60,880 bases of DNA from Chromera velia (lineage: Eukaryota > Sar > Chromeraceae). A program made the translations under genes and the position numbers. Location: NCBI GenBank assembly GCA_018398765.1, contig JAHBMJ010003001.1, forward strand, positions 1 to 60,880, read 5' to 3'. This document shows positions 43,961-54,971 of the stretch, in pieces; position 1 is the stretch's first letter, and every line of letters begins with the position of its first letter. Under the pieces are notes generated by a model, which worked only from the letters and a program-made list of their open reading frames with translations, ran no database searches and had not been told where the DNA came from.

Positions 43961-44091
43961 ATGTTGGTTTGTTAACCTATAGCGCATTGCGAAGAGAGAG
44001 CGAGAGGGAGAGAGAGAAGGGGAAGGGGGGGGCGGCAGCGAGTGAGGGACTATATGAGGGACAAAGAATGATGGGACGAAAGAAAAAAGAG

Positions 44092-44220
44092 TAGGAAGGA
44101 AGGAAGGAAGGAAGGAAGCAAGCAAGAAAGAAAGAAAGAAAGAAGGCAAGCAAGCAAGAAAGCAAACAAGAAAAAAAGAAAGAAAAGAAAAGAAAGAAGA
44201 AACGAACGAATGAATGAGAG
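44092..44220. repeat. Purine-rich GAAG/GCAA/GAAA tract
   Basis: Tetranucleotide-like purine repeats over about 130 bp. Long low-complexity frames on the minus strand (Phe/Leu/Ser) are artefacts of it. Confidence 0.75.
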
Positions 44221-44729
44221 TGAGTCATATTATGTTATGGATCAGATTGTTTTCTGTCATCTCCGTTCACAAACGGAAGTCGGCCTCTCTTCATGCACGA
44301 TTCTTGACCTCCTCCCTCCCTCTCGCGTCCAAAAGAAGAAAAGAGAGGCTCTTCTTTAAATTTACATGACAACCCCCAGTTCATGAAAGAAATCGAAGGG
44401 AACAAAAGAGGCACCGGTCCAAAACGGTTGGAGGCACACTCCTTCAACGGAGGGTCTCCAAACCAACCATCGATGTTTCCAAGCCCCCACACGAGCACCA
44501 TCAGAACCCCCCAGAAATCACAAGAGAATGATGAGCCGCTTTTCTTTCTCGACAGCCTGAGGTTTTTCCGTCTTCCAGCAGGAAGGCGTCCGAAAGATGA
44601 CAAGGTCGGCTTCCTCTGTCTCTCTCTCCACTCGCTGTGGTGGGCTGGCTTCGCACGTGCACGTACAACAATACGGGTTCCTCATTCACGCATGATCCTT
44701 TTCATTCACAGAGTCCACTTCTCTCTCTC

Positions 44730-45142
44730 TCAGTCATCCTCTTCGACTGTGTTGATGTGTTTGTCGGGTGGCCTTTCGTTGGGGTACCTCGGCGGGTTGG
44801 GCGGGTTTTGCCTCATCACGAAGCTCTTATAGAAGGCGTTGCCTGAGAAAGCACCGGCAAGGCCAGCGAACCACATGAGAAAGAAAGTCGGGTGATCAAG
44901 CTTGAAGGGAGGAGTCTGCATCTGTCCGTGGAAGACCACTCCTGTCCCTGCAGACCCAAAAGTCGAGAACATAGAGAGGAGGGGGGGTGAGAGACCGAGA
45001 GACAGAGAGAGATAGGTGGGGGGGAAGAAAAATACAAACACACTGAGCGACTCGCTTTCCGTTGAGCACATGACTGACCCTTCGGCGCTGTCGGGATGGG
45101 GACTGTGACTTGAGAAAGTCTTCTGCATGCTGAACGAAACAT
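44730..45142 (-). CDS. Small single-span protein, probably mitochondrial, 2 exons
   Basis: Exon 1 is 45142-45079 and exon 2 is 44947-44730, with a GTCAGT donor and CTGCAG acceptor; they join in phase to 282 nt, 93 aa plus TGA. The N-terminus MFRSACRRLSQVTVPIP is Arg/Ser-rich without acids, like a mitochondrial presequence. Then comes FHGQMQTPPFKLDHP, one hydrophobic span (TFFLMWFAGLAGAFSGNAFY) and a Pro-rich, charged tail ending VEEDD. Size and layout resemble accessory subunits of respiratory complexes or ATP synthase in alveolates, but I cannot name a family. The two halves lie in different frames and are easily missed without splicing. Confidence 0.7.
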
Positions 45143-45764
45143 CCTCTCTTCCGACTCAAGTCCACCAGACTGATACGCGGACTTATGGGCGCAAAACACC
45201 AAGGGACCACAAACCCTTGACCACGCACACTCTTTGCGCCTCTTCCCTTTGCCGTTTCTAGCGCGTCTTCCCAAACTTTGCCCTGAGGTGGAAAGGCTCT
45301 GGTACTTGTCAAGCAGATCAGGGGAGGCCGGAATATGCCTGTGACTCTATGTGACTCTAGCTGTCTAGCTTGCAAGTGGCACGTGACAGTGGCACGTATA
45401 TAATTGACTGAAATGCTCCCGGGGAGCATGCATGCCGTGGCCCCCAAAAGTTCATGAACTGTTGAATTTCGTTGGCCGGCTCCGCCGGCGGCCACGGTAT
45501 CTGATGGGTTGACGTCCGTGGGCATGCACGCGCGGTCAAGCGAGTAGACACCTTCACCTCTCTTTCAACAGGTGATACGATGGTTGCTGGTGTGTCTGTC
45601 ACTTTTTCCATTTCTTCTGATGCTGCCCGCCTGTGTACATGAGTAAAAACAGCAGGGACAGCAGCCAGGATGAGGAGTGAGAAGAAGACACGGAAGTATG
45701 CAGTAGCTGTACGTTCGGTAGGGTTTCATTTCGTCCCTCTCATTTTCGAGTCATTTGGCGTAGA
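45143..45764. other. Upstream region of the small mitochondrial gene
   Basis: No further gene recognised. It presumably holds the promoter for the minus-strand gene ending at 44730. A short stretch GGCCGGCTCCGCCGGCGGCC near 45475 is GC-rich and nearly palindromic. Confidence 0.4.
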
Positions 45765-46005
45765 GATGTAGGCCCTCAGCTAGTCGTAGCTGGGATCAGC
45801 TTCTACATACGAATAAAGGTTCTGTCATGCATGGGTAGTTCTGCTATCTCTGTTCTATAAGACAAACAACGGATGTCTTCATAGAGACTGCATGCTGCAC
45901 AATTAATTCCTGGCATGCATGCATGCATGCGCCCTACGCACATTATGCACACGTACTTCATTTCATCCTGACACAACTGCTTGTCAAACCTTCACAACGC
46001 TACGT
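45765..46005. repeat. 240-bp dispersed repeat, copy 1
   Basis: From GATGTAGGCCCTCAGC to CACAACGCTACGT this matches 48380-48620 in the same orientation with few differences. It begins with a possible stem (ATGTAGG...CTACAT) and contains repeated GCATGC. It could be a solo LTR, a short interspersed element, or one LTR of a 2.86-kb element. No target duplication was found. Confidence 0.7.
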
Positions 46006-47281
46006 GCCCCCTCCCTCTAGAGTGGCGTCCCACCACTTCATCAGCATGAGGCAATTTGATCTCAAAAAGGCGTGGTCCATACAGAACGGTCTCGAATCTA
46101 TGCAAGTCACCTCAACTCATGTTCTCCTTCTTCCAGCCTTTGCTGCTGATTAGGCTTATGACGACTGATTGCAAAGCAGGCTCTCTTTTCTCACATGAAA
46201 ACGGGATGAAGAATCGTTCACAGGATTTGAACCTGGAATGCAGCAGCACATGAGATGAACTATTTCTCTGATTGGCTAATCCGTAGCCAATACAGCCACC
46301 TCTGCCTACTTCAACTCTTGCTCTCTCTTTTTTCTGATCGATCTGAATATCTGCCTTATTCCAGCCATTATACTGCGCAAACAGAGTCTTCCCTTTCTGA
46401 CCGTCACTCACTGTCAGCTCTTCTTCTCTTCCTCTCTTTGCTCTGTCTCCTTACTGCATGCCACCTGCTTCCATCTCCTCCCTTCTTTTCTCACCCACAC
46501 CATGCCCCCTTCCTTCAACGCCGCGTCCCGCGGCTGAGCAAAGGCACACAACGATTGAAACGATCACAAAAAAAAAAAAATTGCTGCTCAACGCAGGTGG
46601 AAAAAGTACAGATATGCAGACAGAACCAAACAGACGCGAAAAACCAAAGCAACCGCGTGTTAAAACGAAATGAAAGGATGTGAACGGACAGAAAAAGAGA
46701 AGCGTTGGAATGCGACTGTGAATGTATTCCGTCTCCAACTCTGACCCACATACTTTACGACACACCCTTTAACGAAACGTTACCATCGCATACTGTGCCC
46801 ACGGTTCAGAGAAATACTTTTGGATGTATTCGTCTTGAGACAGTGGTTAGGTTTCTCTGGACTGGGCACCTCCTGCGTCTCCCTCCATGCTCGGCGTCTC
46901 CACCCTGTTACAGTGACGGATAGAGGCGAGTTGATACGTTTGCATATTCTTCCTCAGGGGAGGCGCTGCGCTCAAACCAAACCCCCTCTTCCCCTGTGTA
47001 CGACCCGTCTCCATGCTACTGCGAAGGCGTACTGACATGATTCTGTGTTGTTGCTCTCGAATTTCACGGGGGTCTCTAAGTTGGGGCACGGAGTTGCTGC
47101 TGAATCTCCCCCACTGCTTTTTCTCCCCCGTCGCTCTTGCTTAGTTTCCAAGAAGCAACGACTGCCTCTGTCTGAGAGCGTTGATTTCGGCTCTCTGAGT
47201 CTCTTGCCTCTTCCACTCCTTTCGTTCCTCTTTCCTTCTTTTTTGGTCCTCCTGCACTGCAACCCTATCCCGTCTCTCTAC
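46006..47281. other. Non-coding stretch between repeat copies
   Basis: No recognisable gene. On the minus strand GGTTCAAATCC near 46225 is a tRNA-like B box but the surrounding sequence does not fold as a tRNA. Confidence 0.4.
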
Positions 47282-48183
47282 TTACACCTCTGCACTCACT
47301 CCTTGAAGGGAGGCACCAAGATTTGTCTGGTGGCTATCCCCACAAGGCTGCCAGATGGTATTCAATTTGATCTCTGCACGGTGCTTCACCTCCTTTTGCC
47401 TCTCTCTCTTCCTCTGTTGTTTCTCTCTCCTTCTCTCGGCTTTCCCCTTTCCACCTGCTTCGGTTCTACCGATCATCATCGGCATGGGTTCCATCACTGG
47501 GACGGGATGGACCAGACTGAATGACGGGGTTTCTTCACCGCTAGGGTCGTATATGTCAATGTCTTCCTGGTCAGTCGGTCGACCAGCATCAGAAAACGGC
47601 CCTTTCCTGTCTTTTCCCTTCTCTTCTGCTTCTTCGGACGTCACCTGGAGGAAAGTACTCTGACCTCTATCTTCTCTCTCAACAGACTCTTTCTGGGTGG
47701 ACAGGTCCACTGGCGCACCAGGGACGGACCTCACGGGCCTCCAATCACTTCTCTTGTGGGGACTCCTCTCTCTCTTCACATTCATCTGCAACCTTTACGA
47801 TGCAGACAGGGGATTGTTATTGCTCCCTTTTCCCCCTGAAGGTGTCTTCTGCTTCTTTGTGCTGCCGTCTAACAAGCCGTTTGCTTGTTTGCGGGCCCAG
47901 GCTCCAGCGGTCAACTTCTGACTCCTTCAGGTCTTCGACTTCTTCAAAATTCCCTCTATATCGGCAGGGGATCTTCTCTTTTCCAAAGGAGCGGATTTCT
48001 CTTTTGTGAAAGAGCGGCTGTAGAAGACCTACCTGCAGCCTCCACAAGATTCTCTGCGAGTGTTCTACCTTCTGCTAGGAGGGCTTGACCGTTCTTCTGC
48101 ACGTGAAGGATGGGGATATTCTTAAACCCGTTAAAAGCCTCGAGCAACAGAATAAAATTCCCAAACCGTTCTACTACCAACAT
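47282..48183 (-). CDS. Possible multi-exon gene, unknown product
   Basis: Three coding-like pieces lie in order on the minus strand. The first (from an ATG at 48183: MLVVERFGNFILLLEAFNGF, ending VEAAG) is followed by a good donor, CAG-GTAGGT. The second is near 47960-47850 (NFEEVEDLKESEVDRW). The third follows an acceptor, CTCCAG, near 47647 (VTSEEAEEKGKDRKG; EDIDIYDPSGEE) and ends in a Lys/Arg-rich tail at 47282. I could not settle the splice pattern or find a family. The piece lies between the two copies of the 240-bp repeat, so it may belong to a mobile element. Confidence 0.25.
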
Positions 48184-48379
48184 GACTACCAACTGACAAA
48201 AAAATTCAAAGGGCTCTGAAAAAGGTGGCTTCTACTGAATTGGACTTCCTATAGTGACCGCGTGCAAAGCTCAATCGACGAGCAATGCGACTGCAGCACG
48301 AAAGGCTGTTCAAACGATCAATCCGAAGAGAGCGCACGAACCCACTGAGGCTGGATCGTGTGCTCCGCTACCACATAGG

Positions 48380-48620
48380 GATGTAGGCCCTCAGCTAGTC
48401 GTAGCTGGGATCAGCTCCTACATATGGATAAAGGTTCTGTCATGCATGGGTAGTTCTGCTATCTCTGTTCTATAAGACAAACAACGGATGTCTTTATAGA
48501 GACTGCATGCTGCACAATTAATTCCCGGTATGCATGCATGCATACGCCCTACGCATATTATGTGCGCGTACTTCATTTCATCCTGACACAACTGCTTGTC
48601 AGACCTTCACAACGCTACGT
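48380..48620. repeat. 240-bp dispersed repeat, copy 2
   Basis: Direct copy of 45765-46005. On the minus strand, about ten bases beyond its left end, TGGTAGCGGAGCACACG has the look of a primer-binding site, which would favour an LTR reading, but the shared bases past the CA end argue against exact LTR borders. Confidence 0.7.
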
Positions 48621-50029
48621 TTAGTCCCCCTAACAAGGAAACGGTCTCCTTTAACAGAGTGGACTCTAAAGTAGGACTTAGTGGAACTCAAAGTAACTTT
48701 TAAATTTACTATATTCTAGCTTCATTATAAAGTAAAACTAGGTTACTTAAAGCAATCTAAAGTCTTTTAGAGCATTTAAAATCGTTACTTCTGTGCGAAT
48801 CTGCTCAAATATACTCAAAAGACTGGTTGATTAGCTAGGATGCATGGTAAGAAAAATTACGATCACCGCGGCACGTGGAAGTTAGTGAATGTTACCTGCA
48901 AAGAAATATACAGGCACAACACTAATGGATATGCTCAACAGCAACGTTTAGCGCTGCCAATCAAGTATAAAGAATTGCTTCTTCTGCAAGGGAAACAGTG
49001 CAGGAAGGAGGGCTTCACAGCTAGGCTGGTCAGACTGGACAGGAGACGGTCAGCAGGGGTCGGAAAGGATTCCAAAGAACAGAGCACAGAGACAACATAA
49101 TTTTATTCACAAAGAACTCACACTACATGGCGTAAAAGGTTGCAACTCGTTCTGTGTATGTCAATGAGAAACTGTAAAAAAGAAGGACAGGTCTGTAGGT
49201 AGATCCAGATGTTCAGAGGGAGACCAGTACGGAGTGCCACAAATGAGAAAGGATGAACGAGTAAGTAGCACTTGCGTCGGGAGAGTATGGACCGCTTTGA
49301 AAGACTGACACATACGAAGCAAGTGAAAGACATTCAAATGCATAAAAACTAAGCGATTGGTCTGGGTGAAAAAATGTCTGGCACAACTGAGAGCTGTGCA
49401 AAGCTTCAGAAGAGGCGGTCAAAAAATGGAGGCTCCAGCAGACTCTCCATCGACCCTCTCTCAGTGACCTCCCTTATGCGTTTCTGTCAAGCTCCTAGCA
49501 GAATAAAGAAGCTGAATGCTAAGCAAATCATCATACAAAGCGAGAGAGCAAGCCGCGCTTCCTTAACTGACCTGCAGGTGTTTCTAAGTCTCCGTCCACC
49601 AACACCTGCAAACACGGAGGGACAGGCGTTCATGCTTTATACAGTCAAGGAAGCACTTTTGTCCAGCTTATTCTGCATGCACAAGGTCCTAAGGAAAAAA
49701 CCAAGAGCCTAAGAAGCAGCAGATCCGGACAGGCTGACCTGGGGGTTGACCCCGGGGCTCCCAAGACTGTGACCTGCAAGGAAAGTCTTAGAATAAGGAG
49801 AGCGATGAAGGCAGCAGTACTTTAATACCTAGATAAGGCCGGCAGCCCTTCCCCGCTTAAATAGGAGGAGCAGCAGTAAGCAGAAAGACGTTAGAAATAA
49901 GACTAAGACGGCTAGTGTCCACTGGACCCACTTCCAAGCTCCACTTCATGCCGACCCGAGGTAACCCAGCAACACCCGTCTCCTTCAGAGCCCCGAAAGT
50001 GCACTCCAAAAAAAAAAGTCAAAACCAAG
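48621..50029. other. Intergenic region, no recognisable gene
   Basis: Short frames on both strands without recognisable domains. AT-rich to about 48840, then mixed composition. Confidence 0.4.
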
Positions 50030-50092
50030 AAAACGCTCTGTCACACATCTTCTAAAACCGTCAGAAAATATCTGACAGAGCGCTTTTTGTTG
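50026..50092. repeat. Perfect-arm hairpin with A/T flanks
   Basis: AAAACGCTCTGTCA is inverted as TGACAGAGCGCTTTT after about 33 bp that hold AAACCGTCAGAAAATATCTG. It resembles a miniature inverted-repeat element or a structured transcript end. Confidence 0.55.
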
Positions 50093-50348
50093 TAACATTT
50101 ATGTGGGAAAAATCCGTTTGCTCAGAGGTTCAGGACTTCGCAGTTTTGAACCTGTGGACCTTCAAGATGGACAAGAGACTTCAGACCCGATTATTGGCTG
50201 ACAGAGGCAAAGTCGGCTGCGTGCGTCAAAGGGGCAGGGTGCCGCCACCCCCTCTGGCCCCATGGCGGCGCCTCCCAGACCTACGATGAGCCCATGTCTA
50301 GACCTGGTGGCAGGGGGGTTTGACCCCCCTTGCCCAAGCTTCAGAAGT

Positions 50349-50502
50349 ACGGACTTTTGAACCTTAAAGGGGGGGGGGTGTCCGACCTAACTCGAGGTCC
50401 CTAACCTAAAACAGTTACAGAACACGTTTCCTGACTGTTTTGGGTCAAGGACCTCGAGTTGGGTCGAACTTCCCCCCCCCCTCGAGGTTTAGAAGTTCAA
50501 AA
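50349..50502. repeat. Long imperfect inverted repeat
   Basis: The left arm (ACTTTTGAACCTTAAAGGGG, then CCGACCTAACTCGAGGTCC and AAAACAGT) pairs with the right arm (ACTGTTTTGGGTCAAGGACC, TCGAGTTGGGTCG, the C run, and GAAGTTCAAAA). The arms are about 65 bp around a short loop. Probably a foldback element. Confidence 0.6.
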
Positions 50503-50588
50503 ATCAAAAAATTTATATAGTAGCCTATGTTTCTAGAAATAATATAAAAAAACTGTTCTTATCTTTTTTTTTTCTATTGTTACAACGT

Positions 50589-50908
50589 TGTAGGGCCTGT
50601 ACGAGGCGCCACCTCTGGCGAGCGGGAAACTCAGTCGCTTGACAGGCTGCTCGCACGGAGTATGGGCGCGGGATCGATGAACGTGTACGTCGGTACACAG
50701 AATCAGTGATCGATACACACAGTGATGCATTTATTCTGTGCCAAGCAGAAGAAGCTCTGGAAGCAGTATGATTGGCATGAGTGGTTGCTATCAGAAACTC
50801 TAAGACGGAACTCCTTCTAAGAATGTCTGTTCAGGAATCTCTCTGTCTAGCCCACCACACTGCTAGCCTCGTAGTTACCTAGCACGATAGCCCCGTACGC
50901 AGCTGACA
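50589..50908 (+). repeat. Left LTR of the non-autonomous element
   Basis: 320 bp, about 93-95 percent alike to 53507-53826 by eye; differences are mostly single substitutions. Confidence 0.85.
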
Positions 50909-53506
50909 GATTGGTTAGCAGAGCTTCTGGTAACACAGGGAGGCAGATGTAGTATGGATTGCAAAGTTTGTTGTATTGATGAACAGTCAGGCCGGATAGA
51001 GAATCCTCATCACTGTACGCAAGGCCTGTACTGACAAGAGTGCAGTGCCAGTTCGCTAGTGGAAAAATTCGTTGAAGGAAAAGAGATTTCGTCTCCTTTA
51101 TGTTGTTTGTTCTTGAGTCGAAATTTGTGGTGGACCTGAGACTCTCTTCCAGATGTGATAGAGCGTGGTGTTTCTTTCTATTCTCTTTGTCTTGAGGGAG
51201 TCCTCGGAACTCAAGGTTGCTGGCCCGCTGGAGATGAGGGTCTAGAAGGACGAGCTTGAGGAGGGAGACCATTCAGTCTGATTGACTGAAGTGACTGACT
51301 GACTGCCGTCTCTGCCGATTGTGCTGCAATGAAGCACGAGGTGTCCAGGCCTACAAAGAATGCGCCCAGGTGATGGAGGAGATGTTCTTGGTTGTTTTGT
51401 TCTGTGAGCTGTTTGGGATGGAAGGAGGAAGGGCATCTTGTGAAGTGGAAGGTTGGTTGTGGTGACTGAATGGTGACTGAAGGTGTGTGGCCTTCTCTGT
51501 CTTTATTTGCAATCATCTGTGCCGCGTTTCCAAACGTTCAGTTGTGCCATGGGAGCACCGCGGCAGCTGCACATCTTCAAGTCAGTGAATTATTGGATTG
51601 TTTTCTTTTGGTTGTGTGTTGAAGTTGGGAAATTTGTTTTGGGGGGAGGAAGGAATGGGTGTGAGGGTGAGAGGTGAAAAAGAGAGTGTGTTGAGATGGT
51701 TAGGTCTGGTGGCTGGTATGTCTGATTGTATCTCTCTGTACATCCTGACTGTATTGTGTCTTCGTAGTGGGAATGAATCATGGGGGCCACGGGAGTTGGG
51801 AAGGAAAGAGAGAAAAGGAAAGAAGAGGAGAGGAAGGAAAGGAGGTTGAAGGTGAGGGGACTGGTGGTTTGTTGTGGCGAGAAGAGATTGTCGAAGAGAA
51901 GAGATACAAACACAAAGTAAGAAGAGGCAATCAGGAGAAGAAGAGAAGTGACTTCGTATTGGGAATGACAGTGGGGTAGGGAAAGGAGAGGCTGCATGTC
52001 TTCAGTGCTTGGGCACGGCCGCCTAGGGACTGATGACTTCAGCTGGGATTCATGCAGGGTGAATGTTGGTGTGTTGCTTCTCTAGCTGTCTCTGTACATC
52101 TGTTGTCTTCGTATTGAGAAAGAGCAAGAGTGGAGTAGAGAGTGCAGAGTGAGTAACCATAGCGCTGACGCAGCAAATGAGAAGCGTGAGAAGAAAAGAG
52201 ACTGTTAATTGTAGTGGGGTCGCACCCTACGCAATTCCTACACATCTGTCATTGTTCTTGATAGCTTGTGCATGTTGCATACGTGTAATTGTGCAATAGT
52301 TGACGAGTTGATTAAGAATTGAGTATCACGAAAGAAACGCCGAAAGAAAAAGAAAAACGATCGGAATGTCTGAGTGAGAAACTGTGATCAAAGAAAGGTG
52401 TGTCTTGATACAGCGGGAAGGAGGAAGCCCATATGAGATCAGAAGTCATGACGCGCTTCAGGGAGGCCCTTGTCTTTGTCTCTTACTCTCTTGCATGTGA
52501 TCTCTCTATGAGTGCTCATGTGCTTGAGGCAGACACTGATATGAATGATTTTCTGGTCGTGTCGACCTGTGTTCTTGAAGGGTCACCTCGCAAGAAGGAG
52601 TCTCCTGAGCATTTGTATTTTGAATCTGGTGTGCAGTTTGGGGCACAGATTCAGTAGTGAGGAGGGCGGTCTCTGTAGAGAGGCAGGTGGTCGCTGCGTG
52701 AAGCAGAGAAGGAAAAGGTGATCACAGGGTAGCCGAAACCACCTGGTCATTCAGACATTCTCGATACATTGCATGAAGTCACTATAAGGAAAAGAATGAG
52801 GGGGGTTGGTATCGTCTGGCGGCGGACGGTTAGCGTTTCTTGTGTGTCTTTTGATGCACTGTGCAGTCACGATACCAGACTCCTGTATGATCTTGAGCCA
52901 ATGGACTGTGATGACCCCTGTCTTGCCAGGATCAGTCAGTCACAGTGTGAGAAGTGCAGAGCAGAGTAAAGAAAGCTAAAGCCTAAGGTCGCGCCCCAGC
53001 ATGATCGTAGTAAAGCGTGTACCGTTGGCGACCGCATTTGCGCGTGTGTGGTCGCAGTCGACCCGAAGAGTCAAGAGAACGAACGAACGAATGGAAGTGT
53101 GTGAAGGTGCATGTACTAGTGCATGTAGCTGCACATTATTAGCAGCGGTCATGCAACTCGGCTTGCACATTGGAACAGGCCTGAGGTGAGCATGTGTGGC
53201 CAAGCCCTGTTCAGAAGAGTAAGTGTATGCATCACAGTCCTTGGCGTAAGCAGGTGGCGCGTGCTGTGATGTTGTAGAAGAGTTGGGCCTGTTGTTTGGT
53301 ACTCTGGGGTCACTGTTTGCTCTGTTAATTATGTTCTTTCGGTTTGTGTATGATGGTGTGTATGGTGTGATCGTTTTACCCACCCTACCCACCTAGCAAG
53401 CGGGCAGATGTAGGGATGTGTAGGGTGAGATGGTGAAGCGTGTGTTTTTTATGTGTGAGTGAGAGTGTGAGCCGAGCATGGACGTCAGCCTTGGCGAGCG
53501 GGCAGA

Positions 53507-53826
53507 TGTAGGGCCTGTACGAGGCACCTCCTCTGGCTGGCGGGAGACTCAGTCGCTTGACGGGCTGCTCGTACGGAGTATGGGCGCGGGATTGATGAAC
53601 GTGTATGTCGGTGTACAGAATCAGTGATCGATACACAAAGTGATGCATTTGTTCTGTGCCAAGCAGAAGAAGCTCTGGAAGCAGTATGATTGGCATGAGT
53701 GGTTGCTATCAGAAACTTTAAGACGGAACTCCCTCTAAGAATGTCTGTTCAGGAATCTCTCTGTTTAGCCCACCACACTGCTAGTCTCATAGTTACCTAG
53801 CATGATAGCCCCGTACGCAGCTGACA
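53507..53826 (+). repeat. Right LTR of the non-autonomous element
   Basis: 320 bp, same borders as the left LTR. The words GCGGGCAGATGTAGGG just before and at its start also occur at about 53400, a small internal duplication. Confidence 0.85.
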
Positions 53827-53831
53827 AACGT

Positions 53832-54971
53832 CTTCTTACATAAAGTTTTAACTTCTAACTCCTTACCAATTATGAGAACGAGTTTTTTGCGGAAATGTGC
53901 CGCTTTAGGGGGGCAAAAAGTATCCTACTCACCCCTGGTATACGAATTTGAAGTAATCATCAGCAAAACCATCATAAAACAGCTTTACTAGCTCCACTTG
54001 ATACTTTTGATATGATAATTAACGAGTAAACCAGTTTTTTTTTGTGGTTTACTATTCTTTCATATTGGGATATAGGATCGTAATTAAATCAATCCTCCTA
54101 GTCAACCATAGGAAGCCTTCTTGGGGGTACTACTAGGTACTACTCCTAGACATCCACTGTGAGTCGTTCTTTCCACAGAATCAATCTGTTCGTATCATCT
54201 ACCGTCTCCTGCAGCAACACTTTCAACGGCACCAATCTCAACGAAAGAACATTTACTTTTTACCGTTTTTGTCTCGATCGTTCTGTTTGAGAGTAAGCTT
54301 TTGCGTGTTCCTGGTTACAGACTGCAGGAGCTAGAAAGAGCTGCCCGCCGAGGCGACCTCGCAAACTTTTGGTATGTACTTCAGCTTGGGGGGGTATGGG
54401 GGGGGTACTACCTGGTAACTACCACTAAGTTTTAACATACCGTCGGCCGGGGGCCACGGCAATTGAACTGACGCACGCGGGACCGTGCGAACACCGCGAG
54501 AAAAACAAAGTTTCACGATCCATCCAAGGAACTCAATCCACGCGCATAGCAACACAACCGATACAGATGCATGTCTTGCAACAGCTATATATATATTTAT
54601 ATAGCCTTTTTGTGCTGCAAATTGTGCCGAATATATACAAAGAATCGGAATCATATGTATATATACAGATTGTCAAAGTCTATACATAAGTGCAGTCTTC
54701 CATTCAATGCGTGCAGGGGTCCTTCTCAAACGTCACTTAAACACAGAAGTTAACCTTTTGATGCTTACCCCTTTCATCGTCCAAGAGAGAACAGCAACGA
54801 AAACAATTCAGCCTTGACACACCGAGCCAAACTTAGAACAAGTGTTGCAGCAACACGTGAGTCCTTCCATACTTGTCCCGGGTCTTCTTCCCGCCTTCTT
54901 GCCCTGTTTCTCACGGGCAATTGAGGTACTGAATCTTTGCACCCAGGGGTACCGGAGAAAGCCTGTCCATC
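53832..54971. other. Upstream region of the axonemal gene
   Basis: AT-rich at first, with TATATATATATTTATATAG near 54586. An AC-GTGAGT donor near 54855 and CACCCAG acceptor near 54947 suggest a possible 5' untranslated intron or an extra upstream exon. No other gene recognised. Confidence 0.4.

Larger units (their letters stand above)
50589..53826. mobile_element. Non-autonomous LTR retroelement (LARD/TRIM type), 3.2 kb
   Basis: Two 320-bp direct repeats begin TGTAGGGCCTG and end CAGCTGACA, so TG...CA borders. The outer flanks carry the same 5-bp target duplication, AACGT (50584-50588 and 53827-53831). Three bases after the left LTR, TGGTTAGCAGAGC resembles an initiator-Met-type primer-binding site, which sets the plus orientation. 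The 2.6-kb interior has no recognisable gag or pol. The longest minus-strand frame, 51272-50847, overlaps the LTR and has no known domain. Movement would depend on proteins from another element. Confidence 0.85.

Noticed and set aside
46205-46300. tRNA gene on the minus strand
   Set aside because: A B-box-like GGTTCAAATCC is present, but the acceptor strands do not pair and no anticodon arm is found at the right distance.
45765-48620. Firm call of a complete LTR retrotransposon
   Set aside because: No target duplication and the shared sequence extends past any TG...CA border.
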